Shown: positions 1-8,779, counted from the stretch's first letter. The stretch is 64,000 bases of DNA from Aromatoleum buckelii (GCF_012910785.2 NZ_WTVH02000008.1:1-64000), one strand, 5' to 3'. Numbers and translations: made by a program. The notes: generated by a model from the sequence alone, not told the origin.

Positions 1-735
1 GAGCCGAAGCCCGAGCCGAAGCCCGAGCCGAAGCCCGAGCTGAAGCCCGAACCGAAGCCCGAACCGTCAAAGCCGGCTCCGACACCCGAACCGCCGAAAG
101 CCCCGGCAAAACCCGACATCGCCATGAAGGCGCCCGAGGCGAAGAAACCGGTCAAACCGGAACCCAAGCCCGAACCGCCCAAACCCGAACCGCCCAAGCC
201 CGAACCTCCAAAACCGGAGCCGAAGAAGCCGGAACCGAAACCGGAGCCCAAGCCGCCGGAGCCGAAGAAACCTGAACCGAAGAAACCGGAGCCGAAGCCG
301 GAACCGGCGAAACCGGAGCCCAAAAAACCCGAGCCGGTCGTGCCGCCGAAAGATGACTACATGGCGCAGCGCCTGGCGCAGGAAACCGAACGCACACAAC
401 TCGAACGGATGATGCGCGCCGACGCCGCTCGTGCGTCGGCCGCCCGTAACCGTGCCGCCGGCGACGCCTATGAGAATGCCGTGCGCACCAAGGTACGCGG
501 CAATCTGCTGCGCCCTCCCGGTCTGAGCGGAAACCCGGAAGCGGTTTTCGAGGTGGACCAGTTGCCGAGCGGAGAAGTGCTTGCGATCCGGCTCAAGCGC
601 TCGTCCGGCATCCCCGCGCTCGACGAGGCGATCGAACGCGCGATCCGCCGCTCGAGTCCGCTGCCGCTGCCCGAAGCGAAGGAACTTTTCCAGCGCACGC
701 TCGAACTGAAGTTCAAGCCTCTCGACGAGGACTAA
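1..735 (+). CDS. tolA: TolA, cell-envelope Tol-Pal protein (5' end missing)
   Basis: TolA spans the periplasm and links the inner-membrane TolQR motor to TolB and Pal at the outer membrane. The reading frame is open from base 1, so the N-terminal membrane anchor lies outside the window. About the first 115 residues are a proline-rich linker built of PEP, KPEP and KKPEP units. It is followed by a charged stretch and a C-terminal domain of about 85 residues ending FKPLDED, which fits TolA domain III (VFEVDQLPSGEVLAIRLKRS, then ALDEAIERAIRRSSPLP). The gene lies directly upstream of tolB-pal-cpoB, the standard order. The linker is unusual because the E. coli equivalent is a Lys/Ala/Glu-rich helix. 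Confidence 0.93.
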   Translation, partial: EPKPEPKPEPKPELKPEPKPEPSKPAPTPEPPKAPAKPDIAMKAPEAKKPVKPEPKPEPPKPEPPKPEPPKPEPKKPEPKPEPKPPEPKKPEPKKPEPKPEPAKPEPKKPEPVVPPKDDYMAQRLAQETERTQLERMMRADAARASAARNRAAGDAYENAVRTKVRGNLLRPPGLSGNPEAVFEVDQLPSGEVLAIRLKRSSGIPALDEAIERAIRRSSPLPLPEAKELFQRTLELKFKPLDED

Positions 736-781
736 AGAGGGCGTGTCATCTTGGTTGCGCCTGTTGTCCGGATTCGTTCGT

Positions 782-787
782 TATAAT
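782..787 (+). promoter_or_regulatory. Possible -10 element before tolB
   Basis: A perfect TATAAT lies 26 bases before the tolB start, in the tolA-tolB gap. No convincing -35 sits at 16-18 bases upstream, so this may be a weak or activator-dependent internal promoter. Confidence 0.35.
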
Positions 788-813
788 CGCTAATTGACGG
801 CCACCCCCACGCC

Positions 814-2094
814 ATGAATATCCTCTTCTCCCGTTTCCGCCTGCTGCTCGCCGCCACCGTTGCGACCCTCTCGTGGGCCGCTCATGCCCAGCTTTCGATC
901 GAAATCACGGGCGCGGGCGCAACGCGGTTTCCGGTCGCCATTCCGCTGTTCGAGAACGAAGGATCCCTGCCGCGGGGCATCACGGATGTGGTGCGCGCGG
1001 ACCTGGAGCGCAGCGGGCTGTTCAGCCTCGTCGACATGGGCCTCGTCACGCTGCCCGCCACGGCAGTGCCGGATCTTGCCGGCGTGCGCGCCCGCGGCGC
1101 CGACGCGGTGCTCGCGGGGAGCCTCTACCCGCAAGCCGACGGGCGCTACGACGTGCGCTTCCGCTTGTTCGACACGCAGAAGCAGACTGAACTCGGCGGG
1201 CTGTCGCTGCGCATGACACCGGCGCAAAACCGCGCGACGGCGCATCGCATTGCCGACTTCGTGTATGAAAAGCTCACCGGCCAGCCGGGCTATTTCGCGA
1301 CCCGCATCGCCTACGTCGTGAAGAGCGGCCCGCGCTACGAGTTGCAGATCGCCGACGCCGACGGAATGAACGCGCAGACCGCGCTCGCGTCGCGCGAACC
1401 GATCATCTCGCCGGCCTGGGCGCCGGACGGCCAGCGGCTCGCCTACGTGTCGTTCGAGGCCAAGAAGCCCGTCGTATATGTGCATACGCTGGCAACGGGC
1501 CAGCGCCAGGTGGTCGCGAACTTCAAGGGCTCGAACTCGGCGCCGACGTGGGCACCCGACGGTCAGCGGCTCGCGGTCGTGCTGACGAAGGACGGCCAGT
1601 CCCAGCTGTATGTCCTCAACGCGGACGGCTCCGGCCTGCGGCGGATGGCGACCTCGCCAGGAATCGACACCGAACCGGCGTGGTCGCCCGATGGAGAATG
1701 GATCTATTTCAGCTCCGATCGCGGCGGCAGCGCGCAGATCTACCGGATTCCGGCATCGGGCGGCAGTGCCCAGCGGGTGACTTTCGAAGGCAATTACAAC
1801 GTCACGCCGCGCCTGTCCCCGGACGGGCGCAGCCTCGCCTTCATCACTCGCAACAACGGACGCTTTCAGGTCGCGGTGATGGACCTCGCGACCCGTCAGA
1901 CCACGATCCTCACCGACTCGTCACGCGACGAGTCACCCAGCTTCGCTCCCAACGGCCGCATGATCCTGTACGCCACCGAAAGTGGCGGACGTGGAGTCCT
2001 CGCGGCAGTGTCGTCCGACGGCCGGGTGAAACAGCGTCTTTCGGTGCAGGCGGCCGATGTGCGCGAACCCTCATGGGGACCGCTCACTAGGTAA
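814..2094 (+). CDS. tolB: TolB, periplasmic beta-propeller of the Tol-Pal system
   Basis: TolB is a periplasmic protein that binds TolA and Pal and helps outer-membrane constriction during division. The product has 426 residues, the usual size. A Sec signal peptide covers residues 1-25 (hydrophobic LLLAATVATL, cleavage after AHA). An N-terminal domain carries the pattern FPVAIPLFENEGSLPRGITD. A C-terminal beta-propeller follows, with repeated WAPDGQRLAYVS, WAPDGQRLAVV, WSPDGEWIYFSSDRGG and LSPDGRSLAFI blades. It sits between tolA and pal. Confidence 0.97.
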   Translation: MNILFSRFRLLLAATVATLSWAAHAQLSIEITGAGATRFPVAIPLFENEGSLPRGITDVVRADLERSGLFSLVDMGLVTLPATAVPDLAGVRARGADAVLAGSLYPQADGRYDVRFRLFDTQKQTELGGLSLRMTPAQNRATAHRIADFVYEKLTGQPGYFATRIAYVVKSGPRYELQIADADGMNAQTALASREPIISPAWAPDGQRLAYVSFEAKKPVVYVHTLATGQRQVVANFKGSNSAPTWAPDGQRLAVVLTKDGQSQLYVLNADGSGLRRMATSPGIDTEPAWSPDGEWIYFSSDRGGSAQIYRIPASGGSAQRVTFEGNYNVTPRLSPDGRSLAFITRNNGRFQVAVMDLATRQTTILTDSSRDESPSFAPNGRMILYATESGGRGVLAAVSSDGRVKQRLSVQAADVREPSWGPLTR

Positions 2095-2130
2095 CAACCA
2101 CTGCTGTTCGTCTCATTACAAGGAAAATTC

Positions 2131-2658
2131 ATGAAGAAATTCGTTCTGCCCGCACTGCTCGTCACATTGCTGGCCGCTTGCAGCAGCACCGGGACTTTCG
2201 ACCAGGCAGGCGGCACCGCTGTCGAAGACCGCTCGACAGGCGCCCCCGGCGTGGCCACCGTAACCGCACCGAGCATGGCCGGTTCGGGCATCGCCGCCCT
2301 GACCGACCCGAACAACATCCTGTCGAAGCGCAGCGTGTTCTTCGACTTCGACCAGTTCGTCATCAAGCCCGAAGCCCGTCCGCTGGTCGAGGCCCATGCA
2401 CGTTTCCTCGTGCAGAACCCGCAGATGAAGATGCTGATCCAGGGCAACACCGACGAACTCGGCAGCCGCGAATACAACCTCGCGCTGGGCCAGAAGCGGG
2501 CCGACGCGGTGCGTCAGGCGCTGACGCTGCTGGGCGCGAAGGAATCGCAGATCGAATCGGTCAGCCTCGGCGAAGAAAAACCGCGTTGCGGCGAAAGCAA
2601 TGAATCGTGCTTCGCGCAAAACCGCCGCGGTGACATGCTGTATTCGGGCGAGTTCTGA
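2131..2658 (+). CDS. pal: Pal, peptidoglycan-associated lipoprotein
   Basis: Pal is an outer-membrane lipoprotein that binds peptidoglycan and is the distal partner of TolB/TolA. The 175-residue product begins with a lipoprotein signal ending LLAACSS, so Cys17 would be lipidated. The C-terminal OmpA-like domain is recognised by VFFDFDQFVIKPEARPLVE, then GNTDELGSREYNLALGQKRADAV, which holds the diaminopimelate-binding residues. The ribosome site AAGGAA lies 8 bases before the start. The stop overlaps the cpoB start (TGATG), which suggests translational coupling. Confidence 0.97.
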   Translation: MKKFVLPALLVTLLAACSSTGTFDQAGGTAVEDRSTGAPGVATVTAPSMAGSGIAALTDPNNILSKRSVFFDFDQFVIKPEARPLVEAHARFLVQNPQMKMLIQGNTDELGSREYNLALGQKRADAVRQALTLLGAKESQIESVSLGEEKPRCGESNESCFAQNRRGDMLYSGEF

Positions 2659-3398
2659 TGAAACGCCTCCTGCCGCTGGCAATGCTCGTCGCATTGTCGT
2701 CGATGGGGCCCGCGCAGGCGGGTCTTTTCACCGACGACGAGGCGCGGCGTGCGATATTCGACATGCGGATGGAATTGAACGGCCGCCTCGAGCGGCTGGA
2801 GGCGAGCAGCCGCGGGCAGCTCGAACTGGCAAGCCAGAACGAGCTGCTGAAGACCGAGATTTCCCGGTTGCACGGGCAACTCGAAGTCCTGCTGCACGAA
2901 GTCGAATCACTCAAGCAGCGCCAGCGCGATTTCTACGTCGATCTCGACACTCGCGTGCGCCAGATCGAAAGCAACCGCACCGCGTCCGCCGCCCTGGCGC
3001 CGAATGCCCCTCCCGCCGATCCTGCTGCCGAGTCGGCCCAGTACGAGGCCGCGCTGAATCTCCTCAAGGAGGGCCGGTACAAGGACGCGCTGACCGCTTT
3101 CGAGCAGTTCATCAGACAGCACCCGCAAAGCACCTTCCTGCCCGGCGCGCACTTCTGGGCCGGCAACGCCGCGCTACAGGCCAAGGAAGTTGCCGCGGCA
3201 AGCACTTATTTCAACACCGTCCTTAAAACCTGGCCGCAGGACGCCGCCGCACCCGATGCGATGCTCGGCCTGGCGAACAGCCAGCAGGCACTCGGCGATG
3301 CGAAGACCTCGCAGGAAACCCTGAAAAAACTCGTCGAGCAGTTTCCCGACAGCTCCGCCGCACAGGCGGCCCGTCAGCGGCTCGGCGTAAAGCGTTAA
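2658..3398 (+). CDS. cpoB: CpoB/YbgF, Tol-Pal coordinating periplasmic protein
   Basis: CpoB links the Tol system with PBP1B-driven septal peptidoglycan synthesis. The 246-residue product has a Sec signal at 1-21 (LLPLAMLVALSSMGPAQA), a coiled-coil segment at about 30-100 (repeated NGRLERLEASS, NELLKTEISRLHGQLEVL) and a C-terminal TPR region at about 125-246 with SAQYEAALNLLKEGRYKDAL and related repeats. It starts inside the pal stop codon and closes the tol-pal operon. Confidence 0.94.
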   Translation: MKRLLPLAMLVALSSMGPAQAGLFTDDEARRAIFDMRMELNGRLERLEASSRGQLELASQNELLKTEISRLHGQLEVLLHEVESLKQRQRDFYVDLDTRVRQIESNRTASAALAPNAPPADPAAESAQYEAALNLLKEGRYKDALTAFEQFIRQHPQSTFLPGAHFWAGNAALQAKEVAAASTYFNTVLKTWPQDAAAPDAMLGLANSQQALGDAKTSQETLKKLVEQFPDSSAAQAARQRLGVKR

Positions 3399-3409
3399 AC
3401 CGTTCCACG

Positions 3410-4075
3410 ATGCAGCACGCAAGCGACAGCCACGACGCGAAGGTGCGGCTAACCGAGATCTTCGCGTCCCTCCAGGGAGAATCGACGCGAGTCGGCCTGC
3501 CCACCGTTTTCGTGCGGCTGACCGGATGTCCGCTGCGCTGCGTGTGGTGCGATACCGAGTACGCATTCCAGGGCGGCGAGAGCCGCAGCATCGCGTCGAT
3601 CGTCGAAGAAGTCCTCGGGCACGGCATCGAACACGTCTGCGTCACCGGGGGCGAACCACTGGCGCAGAAAGGCTGCCTCGCGCTACTCGCCGCGTTGTGC
3701 GACGCCGGTCTTTCAGTGTCGCTCGAAACGAGCGGCGCACTCGACATCGCCGCGGTCGACCCGCGCGTGTCGCGCGTCATGGACCTGAAAGCCCCCGGCT
3801 CGGGCGAGGTCGCGCGCAATCGCTGGGACAACCTCGCGCACCTGAACGAGCGCGACGAAGTGAAGATCGTCCTCGCCGACCGACGCGACTACGAGTGGGC
3901 CATCGAGTGCCTCGCCGAGCGTCAGCTGGCGCAGCGCTGCACGGTCCTGCTGTCGCCCGTACAGGGAAAACTCGACCCCGCGCAGCTCGCCGAATGGATC
4001 GTGGGTGACCGCCTCCCCGTGCGCTTCCAGCTTCAGCTGCACAAGATTCTCTGGAACGACGCCCGCGGGCGATAG
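3410..4075 (+). CDS. queE: QueE, 7-carboxy-7-deazaguanine synthase
   Basis: QueE is a radical-SAM enzyme that converts 6-carboxy-tetrahydropterin to 7-carboxy-7-deazaguanine in queuosine synthesis. The 221-residue product has the QueE iron-sulfur motif Cys-x3-Cys-x2-Cys in [16 protein letters not shown], the preceding substrate/SAM segment [20 protein letters not shown] and the downstream [11 protein letters not shown] typical of SAM binding. It follows cpoB by 11 bases and is followed by queC, so the two queuosine genes probably ride on the tol-pal transcript. Confidence 0.96.
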   Translation: MQHASDSHDAKVRLTEIFASLQGESTRVGLPTVFVRLTGCPLRCVWCDTEYAFQGGESRSIASIVEEVLGHGIEHVCVTGGEPLAQKGCLALLAALCDAGLSVSLETSGALDIAAVDPRVSRVMDLKAPGSGEVARNRWDNLAHLNERDEVKIVLADRRDYEWAIECLAERQLAQRCTVLLSPVQGKLDPAQLAEWIVGDRLPVRFQLQLHKILWNDARGR

Positions 4076-4175
4076 CGCGGATGCCGACCGAAGGGTCGCC
4101 GCCCGTGCTGCGAGCGGAACGATCCGCGATCCGCCGTGCCGCATTCTACCCAACCGCTCGATGCGAACTTTCAAC

Positions 4176-4856
4176 ATGACTGAACCGAAACGCGCCGTCG
4201 TGCTGCTCTCCGGTGGCCTGGACTCCGCGACCTGCCTCGCGATCGCCCGCGACGCGGGCTTCGATTGCTACGCACTGTCGATCGCTTACGGGCAGCGCCA
4301 CACTGCCGAACTTGCCGCGGCAGGGCGCGTCGCGCACAGCCTCGGCGCCTGCGAGCACCGGCTCGCCCACGTCGGCCTCGGCGAATTCGGCGGCTCGGCA
4401 CTGACCGATTCGTCGATCCCGATGCCGGTCGAAGGCGCGGTCGGCGGCATCCCCGTCACCTACGTGCCGGCCCGCAACACCGTGATGCTGTCGATCGCGC
4501 TCGCGTGGGCGGAAGTCCTGGAGGCCCATGACATCTACGTCGGTGTCAACGCCGTCGATTACTCCGGCTACCCGGATTGCCGCCCGGAATTCATCGCCGC
4601 CTTCGAGGCAATGGCCAACCTCGCGACCAAAGCGGGCGTCGAAGGCGCACCCATCACGATCCACGCACCGCTGATCCGGCTGTCGAAAGCCGACATCATC
4701 CGGCGGGGAACGGCACTCGGCGTCGACTACGCCCGGACCGTCTCATGCTATCAGGCCGACGACGCCGGTCGTGCGTGCGGCGTGTGCGACGCATGTCGCC
4801 TGCGCAAAGCCGGCTTCGAAGCTGCGGGCCTTCCGGATCCGACTCCCTACCAGTAG
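4176..4856 (+). CDS. queC: QueC, 7-cyano-7-deazaguanine synthase
   Basis: QueC performs the ATP-dependent conversion of 7-carboxy-7-deazaguanine to preQ0. The chosen start ([11 protein letters not shown]) gives 226 residues, the usual length; an ATG at 4161 would add five. A longer frame back to 4005 overlaps queE and reads as non-protein-like. The PP-loop SGGLDSATC binds ATP near the N-terminus. The C-terminal zinc knuckle is visible as [21 protein letters not shown] with four cysteines. It is adjacent to queE. Confidence 0.95.
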   Translation: MTEPKRAVVLLSGGLDSATCLAIARDAGFDCYALSIAYGQRHTAELAAAGRVAHSLGACEHRLAHVGLGEFGGSALTDSSIPMPVEGAVGGIPVTYVPARNTVMLSIALAWAEVLEAHDIYVGVNAVDYSGYPDCRPEFIAAFEAMANLATKAGVEGAPITIHAPLIRLSKADIIRRGTALGVDYARTVSCYQADDAGRACGVCDACRLRKAGFEAAGLPDPTPYQ

Positions 4857-5010
4857 CCCGCCTGCGTCACAGGTCTCCGCATTGCGGCCCGCCTGCCGCA
4901 GTCGGCCTGCGTCTGATCAGGCTGACCGGCCCTTTCCCCATACACAGCAACATAGCGCGTTGCGAAAATGCCATCGAGAAAAAGGTTTATCACGCTTTAT
5001 CACCGATAAC

Positions 5011-5039
5011 TTGACGCGCCCGACAGCATTCCATAGAAT
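5011..5039 (+). promoter_or_regulatory. Sigma-70 promoter of the tRNA-Lys pair
   Basis: A -35 box TTGACG (5011-5016) and a -10 box TAGAAT (5034-5039) are separated by exactly 17 bases. The predicted start is about 10 bases before the first tRNA. This is the best promoter match seen in the window. Confidence 0.75.
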
Positions 5040-5057
5040 CGCAATCCTTCTAGGTTT

Positions 5058-5133
5058 GGGTCGTTAGCTCAGCTGGTAGAGCAGCGGACTTTTAATCCGT
5101 TGGTCGCAGGTTCGAATCCCGCACGGCCTACCA
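5058..5133 (+). tRNA. tRNA-Lys (anticodon TTT)
   Basis: A 76-base cloverleaf with encoded CCA. The acceptor GGGTCGT pairs with ACGGCCT (one G-T at the first pair). The D-arm contains AGCTCAGCTGGTAGAGC, the anticodon loop CTTTTAA gives TTT, and the T-arm has GGTTCGAATCC. Confidence 0.97.
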
Positions 5134-5146
5134 AAAACACAGAACC

Positions 5147-5222
5147 GGGGGTATAGCTCAGTTGGTAGAGCAGCTGACTCTTAATCAGTAGGTCGTAGGT
5201 TCGAATCCTACTGCCCCCACCA
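5147..5222 (+). tRNA. tRNA-Lys (anticodon CTT)
   Basis: A 76-base cloverleaf with encoded CCA. The acceptor GGGGGTA pairs with TGCCCCC, the anticodon loop CTCTTAA gives CTT, and the T-arm is GGTTCGAATCC. It lies 13 bases after the TTT isoacceptor. Its 3' end is duplicated at 8691, making it a likely integration target. Confidence 0.97.
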
Positions 5223-5265
5223 GTGGATTCAAACACTTAGGCCAGTCGCGACGACTGGCCTTTTT
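5202..5265 (+). repeat. Direct repeat, copy 1 (tRNA-Lys 3' end plus terminator; attL-like)
   Basis: This 64-base segment begins in the T-loop of tRNA-Lys(CTT) and runs to the T-run of the following terminator. It matches 8691-8754: both begin CGAATCCTA, continue with a C-run and ACCAGT, then GATTCAA, TTAGGCCAG and a GGCC-T5 hairpin end. Copies of a tRNA 3' end flanking foreign DNA are the usual mark of site-specific integration. Confidence 0.75.
5240..5265 (+). terminator. Intrinsic terminator after the tRNA-Lys pair
   Basis: A perfect 9-base stem GGCCAGTCG / CGACTGGCC with loop CGA, followed by five T residues. Confidence 0.92.
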
Positions 5266-5739
5266 GCGTTTGGCGCCCCGTGTAGCCGCGGTGTAGCCAA
5301 ATCCGCGGACACCGCGTGGAATTGATTTGTGCTGGGCCTCTGATCGTCATGAGGGGAGTGGGCGCGGATGGGAAGTCCGCGAAAGTGGTGCAGCGAGCCG
5401 AGCGTATGCTCGACGAGCAGCGGCCTTTACCGAGGTCTCCGGTGCTGCTCCCCGTTTCGGGCAAGCTGGGTTTCCATTGGCAAGGGCGCCAGTTGATCTC
5501 GGGCTAGACGCGACTGCCCCGTCCTGCGTACCATGCATGGGGTAGTTTGAACGCGATCAGCGGCGCCGCACCTCCTCACCCTGGGCTTGCAAGCCGTGAC
5601 TCGGGTCGAATTGTCCGGCGGCAAAGGGCTGCTGCCGACGCGAGCGACACAGGCCGGAGAGCGTTTGGGCGCCGACATCAGTGATGCAGGTCTAAATTCA
5701 CCCCGATCAAGCGGGGTCCAGCGAAGGGGAACACGAGGG
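5266..5739. other. Gap without a recognised gene (left part of the tRNA-Lys islet)
   Basis: About 470 bases between the tRNA terminator and the sensor gene. A short direct repeat TGTAGCC-GCGG-TGTAGCC lies at about 5281-5298. Small open frames on both strands (for example 5316-5507 plus and 5237-5464 minus) resemble no family I recognise. This is where decayed integrase sequence would be expected, but I cannot identify any. Confidence 0.5.
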
Positions 5740-8607
5740 ATGGCAGAGCGCGTCGCCGTATTGGCCGTCGACGATCGGCCGGTAAACCTGTCCGCCATCG
5801 AGGCGCTTCTCGACGACCAGGAGGTCGATGTGGTGAAGGCGCTGTCGGGAAACGACGCGCTGCGCCACACGCTCACGCGAGAATTCGCGCTCGTGCTCCT
5901 CGACGTGCAGATGCCCGGCATGGACGGCTTCGAGACCGCCGAACTGATGCGCGCCAATCCGAAGACGCGCCATCTGCCGATCATTTTTGTCACGGCCGGC
6001 ATTTCCAACAGGGGTATGCAGTTCAAGGGCTACGAGCTCGGCGCGGTCGACTACCTGATCAAACCCTTCGAGCCGCACGTGCTGCGCGGCAAGGTTATGG
6101 TCTTCTGTGACCTCTTCCGCCAACGCCGCGAACTCGAAGCGGCGAAAGCGCTGCTGGAGGCGAGGATCGAAGAGCGGGTCGAGCAGTTGCGGGAAAGCGA
6201 GGAGCGCTTCCGCCTGCTCGCTACCCATGCGCCGGTCGGCATCTATCAGCTCGACCGCGACGGTAATTGCTTGTCCGCGAATCCCCGTTGGTACGAGCTC
6301 TGCGGCCTCGCGCCGGAAGCTGCTGCGGGCCAAGGGTGGCGGGTCACGCTCCATCCCGACGATCAGCTGCTGGTCGACGCGGCAACTCGGAACGCCTTCG
6401 AGCACGATACCGGATATGCGCTCGAATACCGCATCGTGAGCGGAAGCGGGCCTACGCGGACCGTCCTTGCCCGGGCCGAAATGATCCGGGATCACAACCG
6501 CCGGCCGCGGCACCTTTTCGGGACGCTACTCGACATCACGGAGCAAAAGACAGTCGAAAACGAACTGGTGCTGGCCAAGGCTGAGGCCGAGCGGGCGAAC
6601 GAAGCCAAGTCGCGCTTTCTGGCCGCCGCGAGCCACGACCTGCGTCAGCCCTTGGCGGCTATGACGTTGTACCTCGACGTTCTGCGACAGGAAGTGCCGG
6701 CGAGCAGCCAGAAGCTCGTCGGGAATCTGCGCCAGTGCGTCAGCAGCTTGAGCAAGCTGCTGACTGACCTGCTGGACATGAGCAAACTCGAAGCTGGCGT
6801 CGTGACGCCCACGATCTCGGATTTTCCGATCAACGACATCCTTGCGAGCGTGCTCGCAGTTCATGCGCCGGAAGCACGCCTTAAGGGCCTGTGGCTGACC
6901 TATGTATCGACGCGCCTCACGGCCCGCACCGACGCCGTCCTGTTCCAGCGCATGCTCGGCAACCTGATCGCCAACGCGGTCCGCTACACCGAGCACGGCC
7001 GAATTCTGGTCGGCTGCCGGCGCCGAGGTGGCAAGGCGTGGGTCGAGGTCTGGGATACCGGGGTCGGTATTCCGGAAAACAAAATGAGCGAGATTTTCGA
7101 GGAGTTCAAGCAGTTGGGCGACGGTGCCCGCACCCGCGGTAGCGGCCTCGGACTTGCGATCGTTGCCAAAACCGCCGCGCTGCTTGGTTTGCAGATTCGG
7201 GTCGGATCGCGACTTGGACGCGGCTCCATGTTCGCGCTCGAATTGCCGCTCGGCAAAGCGCCCCGCCAACTGCCGCAGCAGCCGGGGCCGCAGCGCCGTT
7301 CGCTACGCATTGCGCTCGTTGAGGATAACCCCGCCGTTCTGGACGCCGTGAAGTGCGCGCTGGAGTCCGTCGGACACGAGGTCATCGCGGCACAAAGCCG
7401 CCACGAAATGCTCGAGGCGCTCGGCGAGCGCCGCCCGGACGCCGTGGTGTCGGACTATCGGCTCATGGATGGCGAAACGGGCCTCGACGTCATCGAGTCG
7501 GTGTGGGAACTGCACGACAGTATGATCCCGGCCCTCGTTTTGACCGGGGAAACCGCTCCCAGCTTCATCCGCAATATGGCAGATCGTGCGATCGCGGTGC
7601 AGCACAAGCCATTGGATCTCGAGGCGTTGCAGGTCTGTCTGGCCAATTTGGTCGCCGCTGTCTCCGGAATCGATCCGTTGACGGGTGTCCGGAACCTCCG
7701 GCGCATCGAGTACGCTTCGCGCCATGCCATTCGCACCGGAGCCCGGCGTGACCAAGCGCCGTCGCTGATCTTGTTTGACATCGATTGCTTCCAAGATTTC
7801 GCCGGCGAGTTTGGTTCCCAGCGCGGGGACGATGTTCTGCGCGAGATTGCGCGACGAGCGGGCGCCACCCTGCGCGAGGGCGACGAACTGGGGCGCAAGG
7901 GGGGCGCAGCGTTCCTCGTACTTGCCCAAAATACTTCCCCCGCGGCCGGCGAGACGCTCGCCGAGAGTCTGCGCCGCGCCATCGAGGCCGAGCCCTGTCC
8001 GACCGTCGGCAAGGTCACCGCGAGCTTTGGCGTAGCCGAACACCTAGCCGGCGAGCCGTTCGAGGAATGGCTGGCACGTGCCGATGACGCCGTACGCCTC
8101 GCGAAGAACGCCGGCGGTAACTGCGTACGCCTGCATCCGGCTAACCTCTTGTGGAAGCCGCGGCGACCGGTCGACGGGCAGTTCGTCCAGCTCGTTTGGC
8201 ATGAACACTACTGCTGCGGGGAGCCGACAATCGACGCCCAGCACCGAGCTCTGGTCGAACAGGCTAATGCGCTGCTGACGGACCTTATGGGGGGAAGGTG
8301 CCCGACGCCCGAACTCGTGCTGACGGCGCGGCGCGTTTTGAGCGAAGTGGCGCAGCATTGTCGCGACGAAGAACAGATTCTCGAAGCGGCCGCTTATCCC
8401 GACCTCGACTGCCACCGGGCCGAACACGCCGCCCTGCTGCGCAGAGCAGAGAATTTCCTGGCACGCCTCGGGAATGGCGCGCAGAACGTAGCCGGGCTGC
8501 TCGAGTTCATCGCCTACGAATTCGTCGCGTTGCACATGCTCGGCACCGACCGGGAGTACGCAACTCACCTCGGAGCAAATTCAATGGCAAGCAGTTCGCC
8601 CGTTTAG
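5740..8607 (+). CDS. Hybrid sensor: REC-PAS-histidine kinase-REC-degenerate GGDEF-hemerythrin
   Basis: A 955-residue cytoplasmic signalling protein with no membrane segment. Domains in order: receiver at 1-125 (Asp55, KPF at 108); coiled coil and PAS at about 130-270; HisKA with SHDLRQP (His299); HATPase at about 395-505 (GTGVGIPE-like, GSGLGLAI); second receiver at 522-640 (Asp572); GGDEF-family domain at 643-800 whose signature reads RKGGAAF instead of GGDEF, so it is probably not a cyclase; C-terminal hemerythrin at about 815-945. All seven expected di-iron ligands are present (His835, His873, Glu877, His892, His896, His932, Asp937). The start at 5740 follows GAAGGGGA; an upstream in-frame extension to 5587 lacks protein character. 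Oxygen or redox sensing is an inference from the hemerythrin. It lies alone between two tRNA-derived direct repeats. Confidence 0.88.
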   Translation: MAERVAVLAVDDRPVNLSAIEALLDDQEVDVVKALSGNDALRHTLTREFALVLLDVQMPGMDGFETAELMRANPKTRHLPIIFVTAGISNRGMQFKGYELGAVDYLIKPFEPHVLRGKVMVFCDLFRQRRELEAAKALLEARIEERVEQLRESEERFRLLATHAPVGIYQLDRDGNCLSANPRWYELCGLAPEAAAGQGWRVTLHPDDQLLVDAATRNAFEHDTGYALEYRIVSGSGPTRTVLARAEMIRDHNRRPRHLFGTLLDITEQKTVENELVLAKAEAERANEAKSRFLAAASHDLRQPLAAMTLYLDVLRQEVPASSQKLVGNLRQCVSSLSKLLTDLLDMSKLEAGVVTPTISDFPINDILASVLAVHAPEARLKGLWLTYVSTRLTARTDAVLFQRMLGNLIANAVRYTEHGRILVGCRRRGGKAWVEVWDTGVGIPENKMSEIFEEFKQLGDGARTRGSGLGLAIVAKTAALLGLQIRVGSRLGRGSMFALELPLGKAPRQLPQQPGPQRRSLRIALVEDNPAVLDAVKCALESVGHEVIAAQSRHEMLEALGERRPDAVVSDYRLMDGETGLDVIESVWELHDSMIPALVLTGETAPSFIRNMADRAIAVQHKPLDLEALQVCLANLVAAVSGIDPLTGVRNLRRIEYASRHAIRTGARRDQAPSLILFDIDCFQDFAGEFGSQRGDDVLREIARRAGATLREGDELGRKGGAAFLVLAQNTSPAAGETLAESLRRAIEAEPCPTVGKVTASFGVAEHLAGEPFEEWLARADDAVRLAKNAGGNCVRLHPANLLWKPRRPVDGQFVQLVWHEHYCCGEPTIDAQHRALVEQANALLTDLMGGRCPTPELVLTARRVLSEVAQHCRDEEQILEAAAYPDLDCHRAEHAALLRRAENFLARLGNGAQNVAGLLEFIAYEFVALHMLGTDREYATHLGANSMASSSPV

Positions 8608-8690
8608 AACCTCCAGCATCAAGAATCGGGCGACGGAAGCGGAAGCGACGTTCGACGAGATGTTCGGCCGGATGAGCAACCGGACGTGCG

Positions 8691-8754
8691 CGAATCCTAG
8701 TGCCCCACCAGTCGATTCAAGTATTTAGGCCAGCTCTTGCGAGTTGGCCTTTTT
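8691..8754 (+). repeat. Direct repeat, copy 2 (attR-like)
   Basis: Imperfect copy of 5202-5265, also 64 bases. It keeps the last ~20 bases of tRNA-Lys(CTT) including CCA, the spacer GATTCAA and the terminator. The rest of the tRNA is absent, so it does not encode a tRNA. It marks the right edge of a 3.4-kb insertion carrying the hybrid sensor. Confidence 0.75.
8728..8754 (+). terminator. Intrinsic terminator downstream of the hybrid sensor
   Basis: Stem GGCCAGCTC / GAGTTGGCC (one G-T pair), loop TTGC, then five T residues. It is the second copy of the tRNA-Lys terminator and ends transcription from the left before convergent rtcB. Confidence 0.85.
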
Positions 8755-8779
8755 GCTTCTTCAGGCCCGGCAACGACTA

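Noticed and set aside
4005-4175. N-terminal extension of queC overlapping queE
   Set aside because: The extension lacks protein character and QueC family length fits the 4176 (or 4161) start.
5237-5507. Integrase remnant next to the tRNA
   Set aside because: Neither small frame shows the tyrosine-recombinase R-H-x-x-R...Y residues; kept only as an unexplained gap.
7680-8145. Active diguanylate cyclase domain in the hybrid sensor
   Set aside because: The signature reads GGAAF, lacking the acidic residues required for catalysis.
8691-8754. Third tRNA-Lys gene
   Set aside because: Only the 3' ~20 bases of the tRNA are present; no acceptor 5' strand, D-arm or anticodon arm.
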